Shown here: positions 1 to 6,246 of the stretch, one piece after another
Numbering within the stretch: the first letter of the stretch is position 1
Layout: each line of letters begins with the position of its first letter
Assembly (NCBI GenBank): GCA_905207485.1
Contig: CAJLLL010000027.1
Coordinates: 1 to 26,549, forward strand
DNA length: 26,549 bases
Source: an uncultured Phascolarctobacterium sp.
Lineage (GTDB): Bacteria > Bacillota > Negativicutes > Acidaminococcales > Acidaminococcaceae
Direction: 5' to 3'
Notes under the pieces: model-generated
Databases searched by the model: none
Told to the model about the DNA's origin: nothing
The model's input: only the letters and a program-made list of their open reading frames with translations
Made by a program: the position numbers and the translations under genes

Positions 1-20
1 TTATATGGGCGTAAAGCAAA

Positions 21-49
21 ATAAAAAGCCCGGCGCATTAAGGCCGGGC
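21..49 (-). terminator. Rho-independent terminator of the cupin gene
   Basis: Read on the minus strand, a 7-bp GC-only stem (28-34 with 43-49, loop of 8) is followed by a run of T (complement of 21-27). It lies about 50 bases past the stop codon of the minus-strand cupin gene. It has no T run on the plus strand. Confidence 0.85.
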
Positions 50-98
50 GTTGTGTTTAAAACATAAATCTTTGCTGTTTGCGGGCAGTGATTGCGGT

Positions 99-449
99 TT
101 ATTTTTCGTTTACAATCAGTGCCATAACGACAAGGTCAGTTTTGGAATGTGCGTTGTTGCCGATGCTGTGGCTTTGGCCTTCGGCACAAAAGGCAACGTC
201 GCCGGGAAACAGTTCCATTTCTTCGCCGTTATCGTTGTATTCTGCGGTGCCGCTTAAAATATACAGCGTTTCACTGGTGCCTTCGTGTTTGTGGTAGCCC
301 AGGCTGCACCCGGGTTTTAAAATTACGCGCGCGTAAGCAGCAATTTTGCCGCCGTAAACTTTTTCGTCAATGATGTGTTCCATAATGGTGGTGCCGGTGC
401 CGCCGGCGCGTTTTTCAAAGTAATCGGTTTTTCTGTCTGTAACAAGCAC
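99..449 (-). CDS. Small single-domain cupin protein
   Basis: Encodes a 116-residue protein that is essentially one cupin beta-barrel. The first cupin motif is visible as GYHKHEGTSETLYILSG (about residues 51-67), giving the metal ligands His53, His55 and Glu60. The second is PGDVAFCAEGQSHSIGN, with His94 as the fourth ligand. Such stand-alone cupins bind a divalent metal in the cytoplasm and act variously as dioxygenases, isomerases or sugar/auxin-binding proteins, so the substrate cannot be told from sequence. The start is a GTG at 449, chosen because AGGGGGAA lies 6-7 bases upstream on the minus strand and there is no in-frame ATG nearby. It is a monocistronic unit with its own terminator, divergent from the amino-acid transporter. 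Confidence 0.85.
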   Translation of the reverse strand: MLVTDRKTDYFEKRAGGTGTTIMEHIIDEKVYGGKIAAYARVILKPGCSLGYHKHEGTSETLYILSGTAEYNDNGEEMELFPGDVAFCAEGQSHSIGNNAHSKTDLVVMALIVNEK

Positions 450-489
450 TTTTTAATTCCCCCTGTAATAAAAGTAACAGTATTGTTTA

Positions 490-519
490 TTCGCAGGCGG
501 GCATTAAAATTCCTGCGAA
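490..519. promoter_or_regulatory. Perfect 8-bp inverted repeat between divergent genes
   Basis: TTCGCAGG (490-497) and CCTGCGAA (512-519) are separated by 14 bases. The repeat is not followed by a T run on the plus strand, so it does not look like a terminator. It lies between the cupin start and the transporter promoter, which suggests a regulator-binding site. That role is inferred. Confidence 0.4.
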
Positions 520-548
520 AAAAATTTAAAAAATTTTCATTTTACCTC

Positions 549-577
549 TTTACAATTTTAGCGAACTAAAGTATAAT
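549..577 (+). promoter_or_regulatory. Sigma-A type promoter of the amino-acid ABC importer
   Basis: TTTACA (549-554) and TATAAT (572-577) have a 17-base spacer, one mismatch from consensus. The start codon is 48 bases downstream. An A7-T3-A6 tract at 518-533 lies just upstream, where an UP element would be expected. Confidence 0.85.
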
Positions 578-624
578 CTAAAACATAACAACGATATTTA
601 ATTTTTTTGAAGGGGGATTTTCAA

Positions 625-1392
625 ATGAAAAAATTACTTGTATTGGCAATGACGTTAATTACAGCTTTGTGCCTTGTTGCCGGCTGCGGCAGCGACGGCC
701 CTAAAAAAATGGTTGTAGGCCTTGACGATAACTTTGCGCCGATGGGCTTCCGCAACGAGAAAAACGAAATTGTCGGTTATGATATTGATATGGCGCGTGA
801 AGCATGCAAACGCGCAGGCCTTGAAGTTGAATTCAAACCTATCGACTGGGCTTCCAAAGAAGCTGAAATGAAAGGCAAACGCATTGACGCTATCTGGAAC
901 TGCTTTACTGTTAATCCGGAACGCGCCGAAGTTTACCAGCTTTCCAAACCGTATATGAAAAACGCTCAGCTTATTGTTGTTCCGGCTAATTCCACCATCA
1001 ACACTATTGCCGATTTGGCAGGCAAAGTTGTAGCAGTGCAGGATGACAGCACCGGTTCCTACATTTTGGACGCTAAAGACGAAATGCGCAATTCTTTGAA
1101 AGAATACAGAAAATATCCTGATTTTGCAGCGGTTTACATGGACATTGACAGCGGCCGCGTTGAAGCAGCAGTTGTTGACGCAGTGCTGGCACGTTACTAT
1201 GACAGCAAAAACCCCGGCAAATACAAAATTCTTGAAGAAAACCTTGGCGATGAAGTTGTAGCCGTTGCTTTCCGCAAAGACGATAAAGAATATGCTCCGC
1301 TGATTGATAAAGCGCTTGATGAAATGAAAGCTGACGGTACTGCCAAAAAGATTTCCGAACAATGGTTTAATGCAGATTTGACCAACTATTAA
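625..1392 (+). CDS. Polar amino-acid ABC transporter substrate-binding lipoprotein
   Basis: A 255-residue extracytoplasmic solute-binding protein of family 3 (HisJ/GlnH/FliY fold). Residues 1-20 are a lipoprotein signal peptide with lipobox LVAGC, so Cys21 would be lipidated and the mature protein anchored to the outer face of the membrane. The family pattern is clear: a short strand after the anchor (MVVGLDDNFAPMGF), then NEIVGYDIDMAREACKRAG, then the ligand-contact region WNCFTVNPERAE, ending with ADGTAKKISEQWF. A TTG codon at 607 would extend the frame, but ATG 625 is preceded by AGGGGGAT at the right distance and starts the signal peptide. The likely ligand is a polar amino acid; which one is unknown. 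It is first in the operon with the permease and ATPase. Confidence 0.92.
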   Translation: MKKLLVLAMTLITALCLVAGCGSDGPKKMVVGLDDNFAPMGFRNEKNEIVGYDIDMAREACKRAGLEVEFKPIDWASKEAEMKGKRIDAIWNCFTVNPERAEVYQLSKPYMKNAQLIVVPANSTINTIADLAGKVVAVQDDSTGSYILDAKDEMRNSLKEYRKYPDFAAVYMDIDSGRVEAAVVDAVLARYYDSKNPGKYKILEENLGDEVVAVAFRKDDKEYAPLIDKALDEMKADGTAKKISEQWFNADLTNY

Positions 1393-1408
1393 GATTTATG
1401 TAAGCTGC

Positions 1409-1433
1409 GGGCCGGTGGCTGTGCTGCCGGCCC
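1409..1433 (+). promoter_or_regulatory. Intercistronic hairpin between binding protein and permease
   Basis: GGGCCGG (1409-1415) pairs perfectly with CCGGCCC (1427-1433), with 11 bases between that can pair further. No T run follows, so it is probably not an efficient terminator. Hairpins in this position (for example malE-malF) protect the upstream message and let the binding protein be made in excess. The role here is inferred. Confidence 0.55.
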
Positions 1434-1463
1434 ATAATACTGTTAATGCCCGAGGAGTAGAAA

Positions 1464-2114
1464 ATGGATTATATTATCAGCATCCTGCCGCAGATGTGGG
1501 AGGGAACCCTTGAAACTATCAGATTGTTTGCGATAACGATTGTGCTTTCTATACCGCTTGGCGTGCTTCTGGCACTGGGCCGCGTATCCGGCATTAAGGC
1601 GCTGCGCGATATTATCGGCGTGTATGTATGGCTTTTGCGCGGCACGCCGCTGATGCTGCAATTACTGTTTGTGTATTACGGCCTGCCGTTCATTCCCGGC
1701 ATCGGCATAAGGCTGGATGATTTTCCGGCAGCGATTCTGGCATTTGTGCTTAACTATGCAGCATATTTCTGCGAGATTTTCCGTGCCGGTATTCAGGCTG
1801 TGCCTAAAGGACAGTATGAGGCTGCCCGCACTTTGGGCATGAATTATGTGCAGACCATGCGCCGCATTGTGCTGCCGCAGGTGTTCCGCATCATTTTGCC
1901 GCCGGTAAGCAACGAAACCATTACTTTGGTTAAGGATACTTCCTTAATTTACGTACTGGCAATGAATGACCTGCTGCGTACCACGCGCAACCTGGTTCAG
2001 CGCGATTTCAGCATTACGCCGTTTTTGGTGGCAGGCGTATTTTACCTTTTGATGACGCTTGTTTTAACTTACGGTTTTAATAAGCTGGAACGCAAATATT
2101 CCCGTTATGAATGA
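1464..2114 (+). CDS. Polar amino-acid ABC transporter permease
   Basis: A 216-residue integral membrane permease of the HisM/GlnP family. The first hydrophobic helix is at about residues 18-38, and the N-terminal family signature is present as GTLETIRLF and LLRGTPLMLQLLFVYYGLP. The cytoplasmic EAA loop that docks on the ATPase reads EAARTLGMNYVQTMRRIVLPQ-like at about residues 119-139. Several further hydrophobic helices follow to the C-terminus. The ATG start has GAGGAG 7-10 bases upstream. Only one permease gene is present, so the channel is probably a homodimer. It sits 13 bases before the ATPase gene, in the same transcript as the binding protein. Confidence 0.92.
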   Translation: MDYIISILPQMWEGTLETIRLFAITIVLSIPLGVLLALGRVSGIKALRDIIGVYVWLLRGTPLMLQLLFVYYGLPFIPGIGIRLDDFPAAILAFVLNYAAYFCEIFRAGIQAVPKGQYEAARTLGMNYVQTMRRIVLPQVFRIILPPVSNETITLVKDTSLIYVLAMNDLLRTTRNLVQRDFSITPFLVAGVFYLLMTLVLTYGFNKLERKYSRYE

Positions 2115-2127
2115 GGTGCGGTAGATA

Positions 2128-2889
2128 ATGAAGAAAATAGTTGCACAAAATATCTATAAAAGTTTTCAGGGGCTGGAAGTTTTAAAGGGCATTAACTTAA
2201 GTGTGGATGAAGGCGAAGTTGTGGCTGTTATAGGTCCGAGCGGCGGCGGTAAAAGTACGTTTCTGCGCTGCCTTAACAAGCTGGAAATTATCGACAAGGG
2301 CAGCATTATTATCGACGGCGAGACACTTGCCGAAACCAAGCCGGACGGGCAGGTTGTTTATGCTCCGGGCGATGAAAGCCGCCGTATTGCCTGCAAAATG
2401 GGCATGGTGTTCCAACAGTTCAATCTGTTTCCGCACATGACGGTGCTGGAAAATTTAATTGAAGCGCCGGTGCAGGTGCAAAAGCGTAACCGCGATGAAG
2501 TTATTGAAGAAGCCAAAGTGCTTTTGAGCAAGGTTGGGCTTTTGGAAAAAGCGCACGAATACCCGCGCCGTTTAAGCGGCGGGCAGCAGCAGCGCGTGGC
2601 AATTGCGAGGGCTTTGGCAACCAAACCTGCTATTATGCTGTTTGACGAACCGACTTCTTCGCTTGACCCGGAACTGACGGGCGAAGTTTTGCGTACCATG
2701 CGCGAACTGGCGGAAGAAAAAATGACGATGGTGGTTGTAACGCACGAAATGGGCTTTGCCCGCGAGGTTGCTACCAAAGTGCTGTTTATGGCTGACGGTT
2801 ATGTACAGGCAGAAGGTACGCCGCAGGAAATTTTTGAAAATCCCCAAAACGAAAGATTGAAGGCATTTTTACATAAAGTGCTGAAATAA
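2128..2889 (+). CDS. Polar amino-acid ABC transporter ATP-binding protein
   Basis: A 253-residue ABC ATPase of the GlnQ/HisP type that powers the importer. Walker A is GPSGGGKST (36-44), the Q-loop is in MVFQQFNLFPH (93-103), the ABC signature is LSGGQQQ (149-155), Walker B is IMLFDEP (169-175), and the switch His is in VVVTHEMGFA. A short insertion around residues 70-88 (TKPDGQVVYAPGDESRR) is typical of polar amino-acid ATPases of this group. It closes the operon and is followed within a few bases by a strong terminator shared with the convergent thioesterase gene. Confidence 0.94.
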   Translation: MKKIVAQNIYKSFQGLEVLKGINLSVDEGEVVAVIGPSGGGKSTFLRCLNKLEIIDKGSIIIDGETLAETKPDGQVVYAPGDESRRIACKMGMVFQQFNLFPHMTVLENLIEAPVQVQKRNRDEVIEEAKVLLSKVGLLEKAHEYPRRLSGGQQQRVAIARALATKPAIMLFDEPTSSLDPELTGEVLRTMRELAEEKMTMVVVTHEMGFAREVATKVLFMADGYVQAEGTPQEIFENPQNERLKAFLHKVLK

Positions 2890-2891
2890 GA

Positions 2892-2923
2892 AAAAGGCAT
2901 TGCGCATAAGCGTAATGCCTTTT
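2892..2923. terminator. Bidirectional terminator between ABC ATPase and thioesterase genes
   Basis: A hairpin pairs 2892-2904 with 2911-2923 (core GGCATTGCG with CGTAATGCC, one G-T pair, loop of 6). A-rich and T-rich flanks give U-tracts in both directions. It sits between the stop codons of two convergent genes. Confidence 0.8.
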
Positions 2924-2934
2924 GTGTTTACGTG

Positions 2935-3315
2935 TCAGCCCAGTTTGGCCATAAATTTTTCTTTGTTGATGATAAAGCGCTCGTGCCTGCCTTTGCCGAT
3001 TTGCTTATCTTCATCGGCGGCGGTAACTTCAAAAACAAGTTTGCGCCCCTCAACTTCAACAAGCGTTGCGGTGGCGGTAACTTTTTTACCAGGCGCGGTT
3101 GCGGCATCGTGGGTAATATTTACCAAAGTGCCAACGCTGCTTTCGCTATCGTTAAAGCAGGGGTCAACTGCATTGCAGGCTGCCTGTTCCATCAGGGCAA
3201 CCATGCAGGGAGTTGCAAAAACTTGCAAGCTGCCGCTGCCCATGGCAATGGCGGTATTGGTTTCACGTACAATGGTTTCGGCGGTGCCGGTAAGGCCGGG
3301 TTTTAATTCTGGCAT
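2935..3315 (-). CDS. FlK-like hotdog-fold acyl-CoA thioesterase
   Basis: A 126-residue single hotdog-domain protein. Motifs VFATPCMVALMEQAA (32-46) and SVGTLVNITHDAATAPG (60-76) match the thioesterase group typified by the fluoroacetyl-CoA thioesterase FlK. The spacing of Thr35, Glu43 and His69 equals that of FlK's catalytic Thr42, Glu50 and His76. Most members are of unknown substrate and probably clear short or toxic acyl-CoAs in the cytosol; nothing here proves fluoroacetyl-CoA activity. The start at 3315 is preferred over an ATG at 3321 because AAGGAG (complement of 3323-3328) is 7 bases from the former and only 1 base from the latter. It is divergent from larE and has its own promoter. 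Confidence 0.85.
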   Translation of the reverse strand: MPELKPGLTGTAETIVRETNTAIAMGSGSLQVFATPCMVALMEQAACNAVDPCFNDSESSVGTLVNITHDAATAPGKKVTATATLVEVEGRKLVFEVTAADEDKQIGKGRHERFIINKEKFMAKLG

Positions 3316-3351
3316 AATCATGCTCCTTTACTGTAATTTGTCTCTGCTAAC

Positions 3352-3402
3352 ATCTTAAACGGTTTTTGTTTGTTGCGCAAGTGGCGCAGTGCGTATTATA
3401 AT
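3352..3402. promoter_or_regulatory. Back-to-back promoters sharing a palindromic -35 box
   Basis: The palindrome TTGCGCAA (3373-3380) can serve as the -35 element on both strands. On the plus strand TTGCGC (3373-3378) is followed after 18 bases by TATAAT (3397-3402), driving larE. On the minus strand TTGCGC (3380 down to 3375) is followed after 17 bases by TAAGAT (complement of 3352-3357), driving the thioesterase gene. The two would exclude each other's polymerase. Confidence 0.6.
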
Positions 3403-3434
3403 AATTTTGCATTATTAAATTTGAGGGGTTTGCT

Positions 3435-4253
3435 ATGAACGAAACATTACAAAATAAATATAATCTGCTTTTACAACAGTTAAAAAACTGCGGCAGCCTT
3501 GCCGTGGCCTTCAGCGGCGGCGTGGACAGCGCCTTTCTGGTGTATGCCGCGCATAAAGCACTGGGCGAAAAACTTTTGGCAATTACCGTAACAACGCAAA
3601 GCTATCCGCGGCACGAAGCGGCAGATGCTGCCAAAATTTTGCAAAGTTATGGCGTTAAGCATGCGCAAATTGAGCTGAACCAGCTTGCCATACCCGGCTT
3701 TTGCGAAAACGGAGCACAGCGTTGTTATTACTGCAAATATGCACTGTTCAGTGCGATAAAAGCCGAAGCGGCAAAACACGGCATTACTGCGGTTGCCGAT
3801 GGCGCCAACACTGATGACGAAAACGATTACCGCCCAGGTATGCGTGCAACGGCGGAACTTGGCATTTTAAGCCCGCTGCGCAGTGCCGGTTTCAGCAAGC
3901 AGGATATAAGGGAAGCATCCAGAGAATTGGGCATTTTTACCTGGAACAAGCCTTCTTATGCCTGCCTTGCTTCACGCATCCCTTATGGGGAGGAGATTAC
4001 CGCGGAAAAACTTGCCATGGTAGAGCGTGCAGAGCAGGCGCTGTTAGACATGGGCTTTAAGGAAATGCGCGTGCGCTGCCACGGAAACCTTGCGCGTATT
4101 GAAGTTGCGGAAAACGATTTTGCAAAAGCTGCGGCACACCGCAAAGAAATTGCCGCTGCCGTTAAAAATGCAGGCTTTTTGTATGCTGCGCTTGATTTGG
4201 AAGGCTTCCGCAGCGGCAGCTTAAACGCCGCACTGGAAAATAAAAACGCATAA
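3435..4253 (+). CDS. larE: ATP-dependent sacrificial sulfur transferase LarE
   Basis: A 272-residue PP-loop enzyme. LarE adenylates the carboxylates of the pyridinium dicarboxylate precursor and donates sulfur from its own cysteine while building the nickel-pincer nucleotide cofactor of lactate racemase and relatives. The PP-loop SGGVDS is at 27-32. The family pattern RCYYCK is at 96-101. The sulfur-donating Cys is Cys177 in PSYACLASRIPYG, matching Cys176 of the Lactiplantibacillus enzyme. ATG 3435 is preceded by GAGGGG. Neither larB, larC nor larA lies in this window, so the partner genes must be elsewhere if the cofactor is made. No terminator is evident before the following tRNA promoter. 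Confidence 0.92.
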   Translation: MNETLQNKYNLLLQQLKNCGSLAVAFSGGVDSAFLVYAAHKALGEKLLAITVTTQSYPRHEAADAAKILQSYGVKHAQIELNQLAIPGFCENGAQRCYYCKYALFSAIKAEAAKHGITAVADGANTDDENDYRPGMRATAELGILSPLRSAGFSKQDIREASRELGIFTWNKPSYACLASRIPYGEEITAEKLAMVERAEQALLDMGFKEMRVRCHGNLARIEVAENDFAKAAAHRKEIAAAVKNAGFLYAALDLEGFRSGSLNAALENKNA

Positions 4254-4293
4254 TAAACGCCTGGGCAAAATTTAAACTGCCATTGTGCAGGTA

Positions 4294-4322
4294 TTGACAA
4301 GCGCACATAACTCAAGTATAAT
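4294..4322 (+). promoter_or_regulatory. Consensus promoter of the tRNA-Ala gene
   Basis: TTGACA (4294-4299), 17 bases, TATAAT (4317-4322): a perfect consensus sigma-A promoter. It ends 12 bases before the tRNA and is as strong as expected for a stable-RNA gene. Confidence 0.92.
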
Positions 4323-4334
4323 TTTTATTGTTAT

Positions 4335-4410
<76 letters not shown>

Positions 4411-4421
4411 TCTTCACAGAC

Positions 4422-4456
4422 AACGCAGAGTGAAAATGCTCTGCGTTTTATTTTTT
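4422..4456 (+). terminator. Rho-independent terminator after tRNA-Ala
   Basis: AACGCAGAG (4422-4430) and CTCTGCGTT (4439-4447) form a 9-bp stem with an 8-base loop. The following stretch to 4456 is almost all T. It lies between the tRNA and the next coding gene. Confidence 0.88.
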
Positions 4457-4473
4457 ACACGGAAAGGAATAAT

Positions 4474-4935
4474 ATGGAAAACTGGAACATACACGAAGCT
4501 GTTGAATATTATAAAGGGCAGGATGCGCCGCAGAACCAGTTTGCGCTGGTGGAGCTTTTAAAAGAAGTGCAGGAGCATAACGGCGGCGTGCTGACGGATA
4601 TTGCAGTTGAAGAAGTTGCCGCCCTGCTTAATACCAAGGTAACTTTTTTAAACGCCGTTATCAAACGCTATCCCAGTTTAAAACCGGCATCGGCTCCGCA
4701 CCGTTTGGAGGTTTGTGGCGGCAAAAACTGCGCCGCCAACGGTTCGGCAGCGCTGCTTAAACATATCAGGCAGGCTTACGGCGTGGAAAACGGCGGCATC
4801 AGCGTAAGCGGCGGGTTCAGCTTTGCGGTTTGCGGCTGCCTTAAACATTGCGGCAAAGGGCCGAACATTAAATGGGACGGCGAAATTTACAACGCAGCAA
4901 CGCCGCAGCTTATTAAAAAACTGGCAGGCAAATAA
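4474..4935 (+). CDS. Orphan NuoE-like thioredoxin-fold [2Fe-2S] protein
   Basis: A 153-residue protein resembling the 24-kDa NuoE/HndA subunit of NADH- or hydrogenase-linked complexes. The N-terminal helical part (about 20-70) is followed by a thioredoxin-like ferredoxin domain. Its four cluster ligands are spaced as in the family: Cys81 and Cys86 (CGGKNC), and Cys122 and Cys126 (CLKHC). The protein probably carries one [2Fe-2S] cluster and passes electrons to or from a flavoprotein partner. No NuoF-like or hydrogenase gene is next to it. The start is ATG 4474, with GGAAAGGA upstream; longer frames begin inside the tRNA and are rejected. The tRNA terminator is directly upstream with no room for another promoter, so expression may depend on read-through. 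Confidence 0.8.
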   Translation: MENWNIHEAVEYYKGQDAPQNQFALVELLKEVQEHNGGVLTDIAVEEVAALLNTKVTFLNAVIKRYPSLKPASAPHRLEVCGGKNCAANGSAALLKHIRQAYGVENGGISVSGGFSFAVCGCLKHCGKGPNIKWDGEIYNAATPQLIKKLAGK

Positions 4936-4970
4936 TTTTTATGGGCGGCAGGCATTTATGAAAATAACAG

Positions 4971-4999
4971 TTGCATTACTTGCCTTGCTGTGCTACAAT
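4971..4999 (+). promoter_or_regulatory. Promoter upstream of rpmE
   Basis: TTGCAT (4971-4976), 17-base spacer, TACAAT (4994-4999), about 60 bases upstream of the rpmE start. It leaves a leader of roughly 50 bases. Confidence 0.65.
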
Positions 5000-5059
5000 A
5001 TATAAGCGTTAATATCGACATGTTATATATAGTTTTTGGAAAAGTGAGGTGCAAGTGTA

Positions 5060-5257
5060 ATGAAAGAAGGAATCCATCCGAAATACAGTGAAGTTAAAGT
5101 TACCTGCGGTTGCGGTAACACCTTTATGACCGGCTCTGTTAAACCGGAACTGCGCGTGGATGTTTGCTCCAAATGCCATCCGTTTTTCACCGGCCAGCAG
5201 CGCAATGTAGCAGCCCGCGGCCGTATCGAAAAATTCAACAAACGTTATGGAAAATAA
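5060..5257 (+). CDS. rpmE: Large-subunit ribosomal protein bL31
   Basis: A 65-residue ribosomal protein of the 50S subunit that bridges to the 30S head. It opens with the characteristic MKEGIHPKY and holds the zinc-binding (C+) set Cys16, Cys18, Cys36 and Cys39 (CGC and CSKC). Such zinc forms are often replaced by zinc-free paralogues during zinc starvation; none is visible here. The length is normal for the family. ATG 5060 is preceded by GTGAGGTG. The gene is the first of a block shared with many Firmicutes (rpmE, DUF1385, prfA, prmC). Confidence 0.97.
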   Translation: MKEGIHPKYSEVKVTCGCGNTFMTGSVKPELRVDVCSKCHPFFTGQQRNVAARGRIEKFNKRYGK

Positions 5258-5264
5258 TTCACCG

Positions 5265-5292
5265 ACAGCAGAGCGAAAGCTCTGCTGTGTTT
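5265..5292 (+). terminator. Hairpin after rpmE, weak terminator or attenuator
   Basis: A 10-bp perfect stem (5265-5274 with 5279-5288) is closed by a GAAA tetraloop. The downstream run is GTTTGTAT rather than a clean T tract. It probably gives partial termination, so that ribosomal protein is made in excess over the downstream genes. Confidence 0.6.
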
Positions 5293-5319
5293 GTATATGG
5301 AGTTTTTTGAGGGAAGATT

Positions 5320-6246
5320 ATGAATAAGAAACCGAATGTCGGCGGGCAGGCTGTTATTGAAGGCGTAATGATGCGCGGCAAAACGCACGTTGCAGTTGCC
5401 GTAAGGCAGCCGGACGGCGAAATTTCCGTTGATGTGCGCCCGGTAAACAGCATTGCCGACCGTTATCCTATATTAAAAAAGCCGTTTCTGCGCGGCGTTG
5501 TATCGCTTGTTGAATCGCTTGTCATGGGCATGAAGGCTCTGGCGTATTCGGCGCAGGTATCCGGCGAAGAAGACGAAAAACTTGATTCCAAGGAAATGGC
5601 GCTTACCATTGCCGTATCGGCAGGGCTTGCCATTTTGCTCTTTATTGTTATTCCCACGTGGTCGATGCGTTTTATAACGGATATTACGCAGGACCATATG
5701 GCGCTGAACCTGGCGGAAGGCGTTTTGCGCATGGCAATTTTCCTTGCCTACATAGCTGCCATTTCTTCTATGAAGGATATTCAGCGCGTGTTCCAGTACC
5801 ACGGTGCGGAACACAAAACCATTTACACCTATGAAGCGGGCCTGCCCTTAAAGGTAGAAAACGTGCGCTCGTTCAGTACGCTGCACCCGCGCTGCGGCAC
5901 TAACTTTTTGATGATTGTCATGCTCATAAGCATGTTTATATTTACTTTTTTAGGCTGGCCTAATTTGCTGGAGCGTATTGCTTCACGTATTTTGCTGATG
6001 CCGGTAATTGCGGGTGTAAGCTATGAACTTATCCGCTACGCCGGCGCTCATGCAGATAACCCGATAGTGCGCTTTGCCATTACCCCGGGGCTTTTGCTGC
6101 AAAAACTTACCACACGCCAGCCGGATGACAGCCAGATTGAAGTGGCGATTGCTTCATTAAAAGCAGTTGTGCCGCCGGAAGATTTGGCGCAGGAAGAAGA
6201 AGCTTGCCCGGAAGGGAAACTGACAGGAGAACTCAATGCTGGATAA
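5320..6246 (+). CDS. DUF1385 (YqhQ-like) membrane protein
   Basis: A 308-residue member of the DUF1385 family, annotated in other genomes as a predicted metal-dependent membrane protein; its function is not established to my knowledge. The N-terminal signature GGQAVIEGVMMRG spans 8-20. Hydrophobic helices are visible at about 92-113, 135-150, 195-213 and 222-236. Conserved polar motifs YHGAEHKTIYTYE (160-172) and LHPRCGTNF (188-196) lie between helices, with His161, Glu164, His165 and Cys192 as possible metal ligands. The C-terminal 40 residues are a soluble tail. The gene commonly sits between rpmE and prfA, and its last 11 bases overlap prfA here, implying coupled translation. Confidence 0.85.
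   Translation: MNKKPNVGGQAVIEGVMMRGKTHVAVAVRQPDGEISVDVRPVNSIADRYPILKKPFLRGVVSLVESLVMGMKALAYSAQVSGEEDEKLDSKEMALTIAVSAGLAILLFIVIPTWSMRFITDITQDHMALNLAEGVLRMAIFLAYIAAISSMKDIQRVFQYHGAEHKTIYTYEAGLPLKVENVRSFSTLHPRCGTNFLMIVMLISMFIFTFLGWPNLLERIASRILLMPVIAGVSYELIRYAGAHADNPIVRFAITPGLLLQKLTTRQPDDSQIEVAIASLKAVVPPEDLAQEEEACPEGKLTGELNAG

Noticed and set aside
655..1362. 235-codon frame antisense to the binding-protein gene
   Set aside because: Shadow frame with no motif; it lies fully within a well-supported lipoprotein gene.
2900..3358. Plus-strand frames of 124-152 codons opposite the thioesterase gene
   Set aside because: They mirror a gene with clear catalytic motifs and its own promoter; no start signals.
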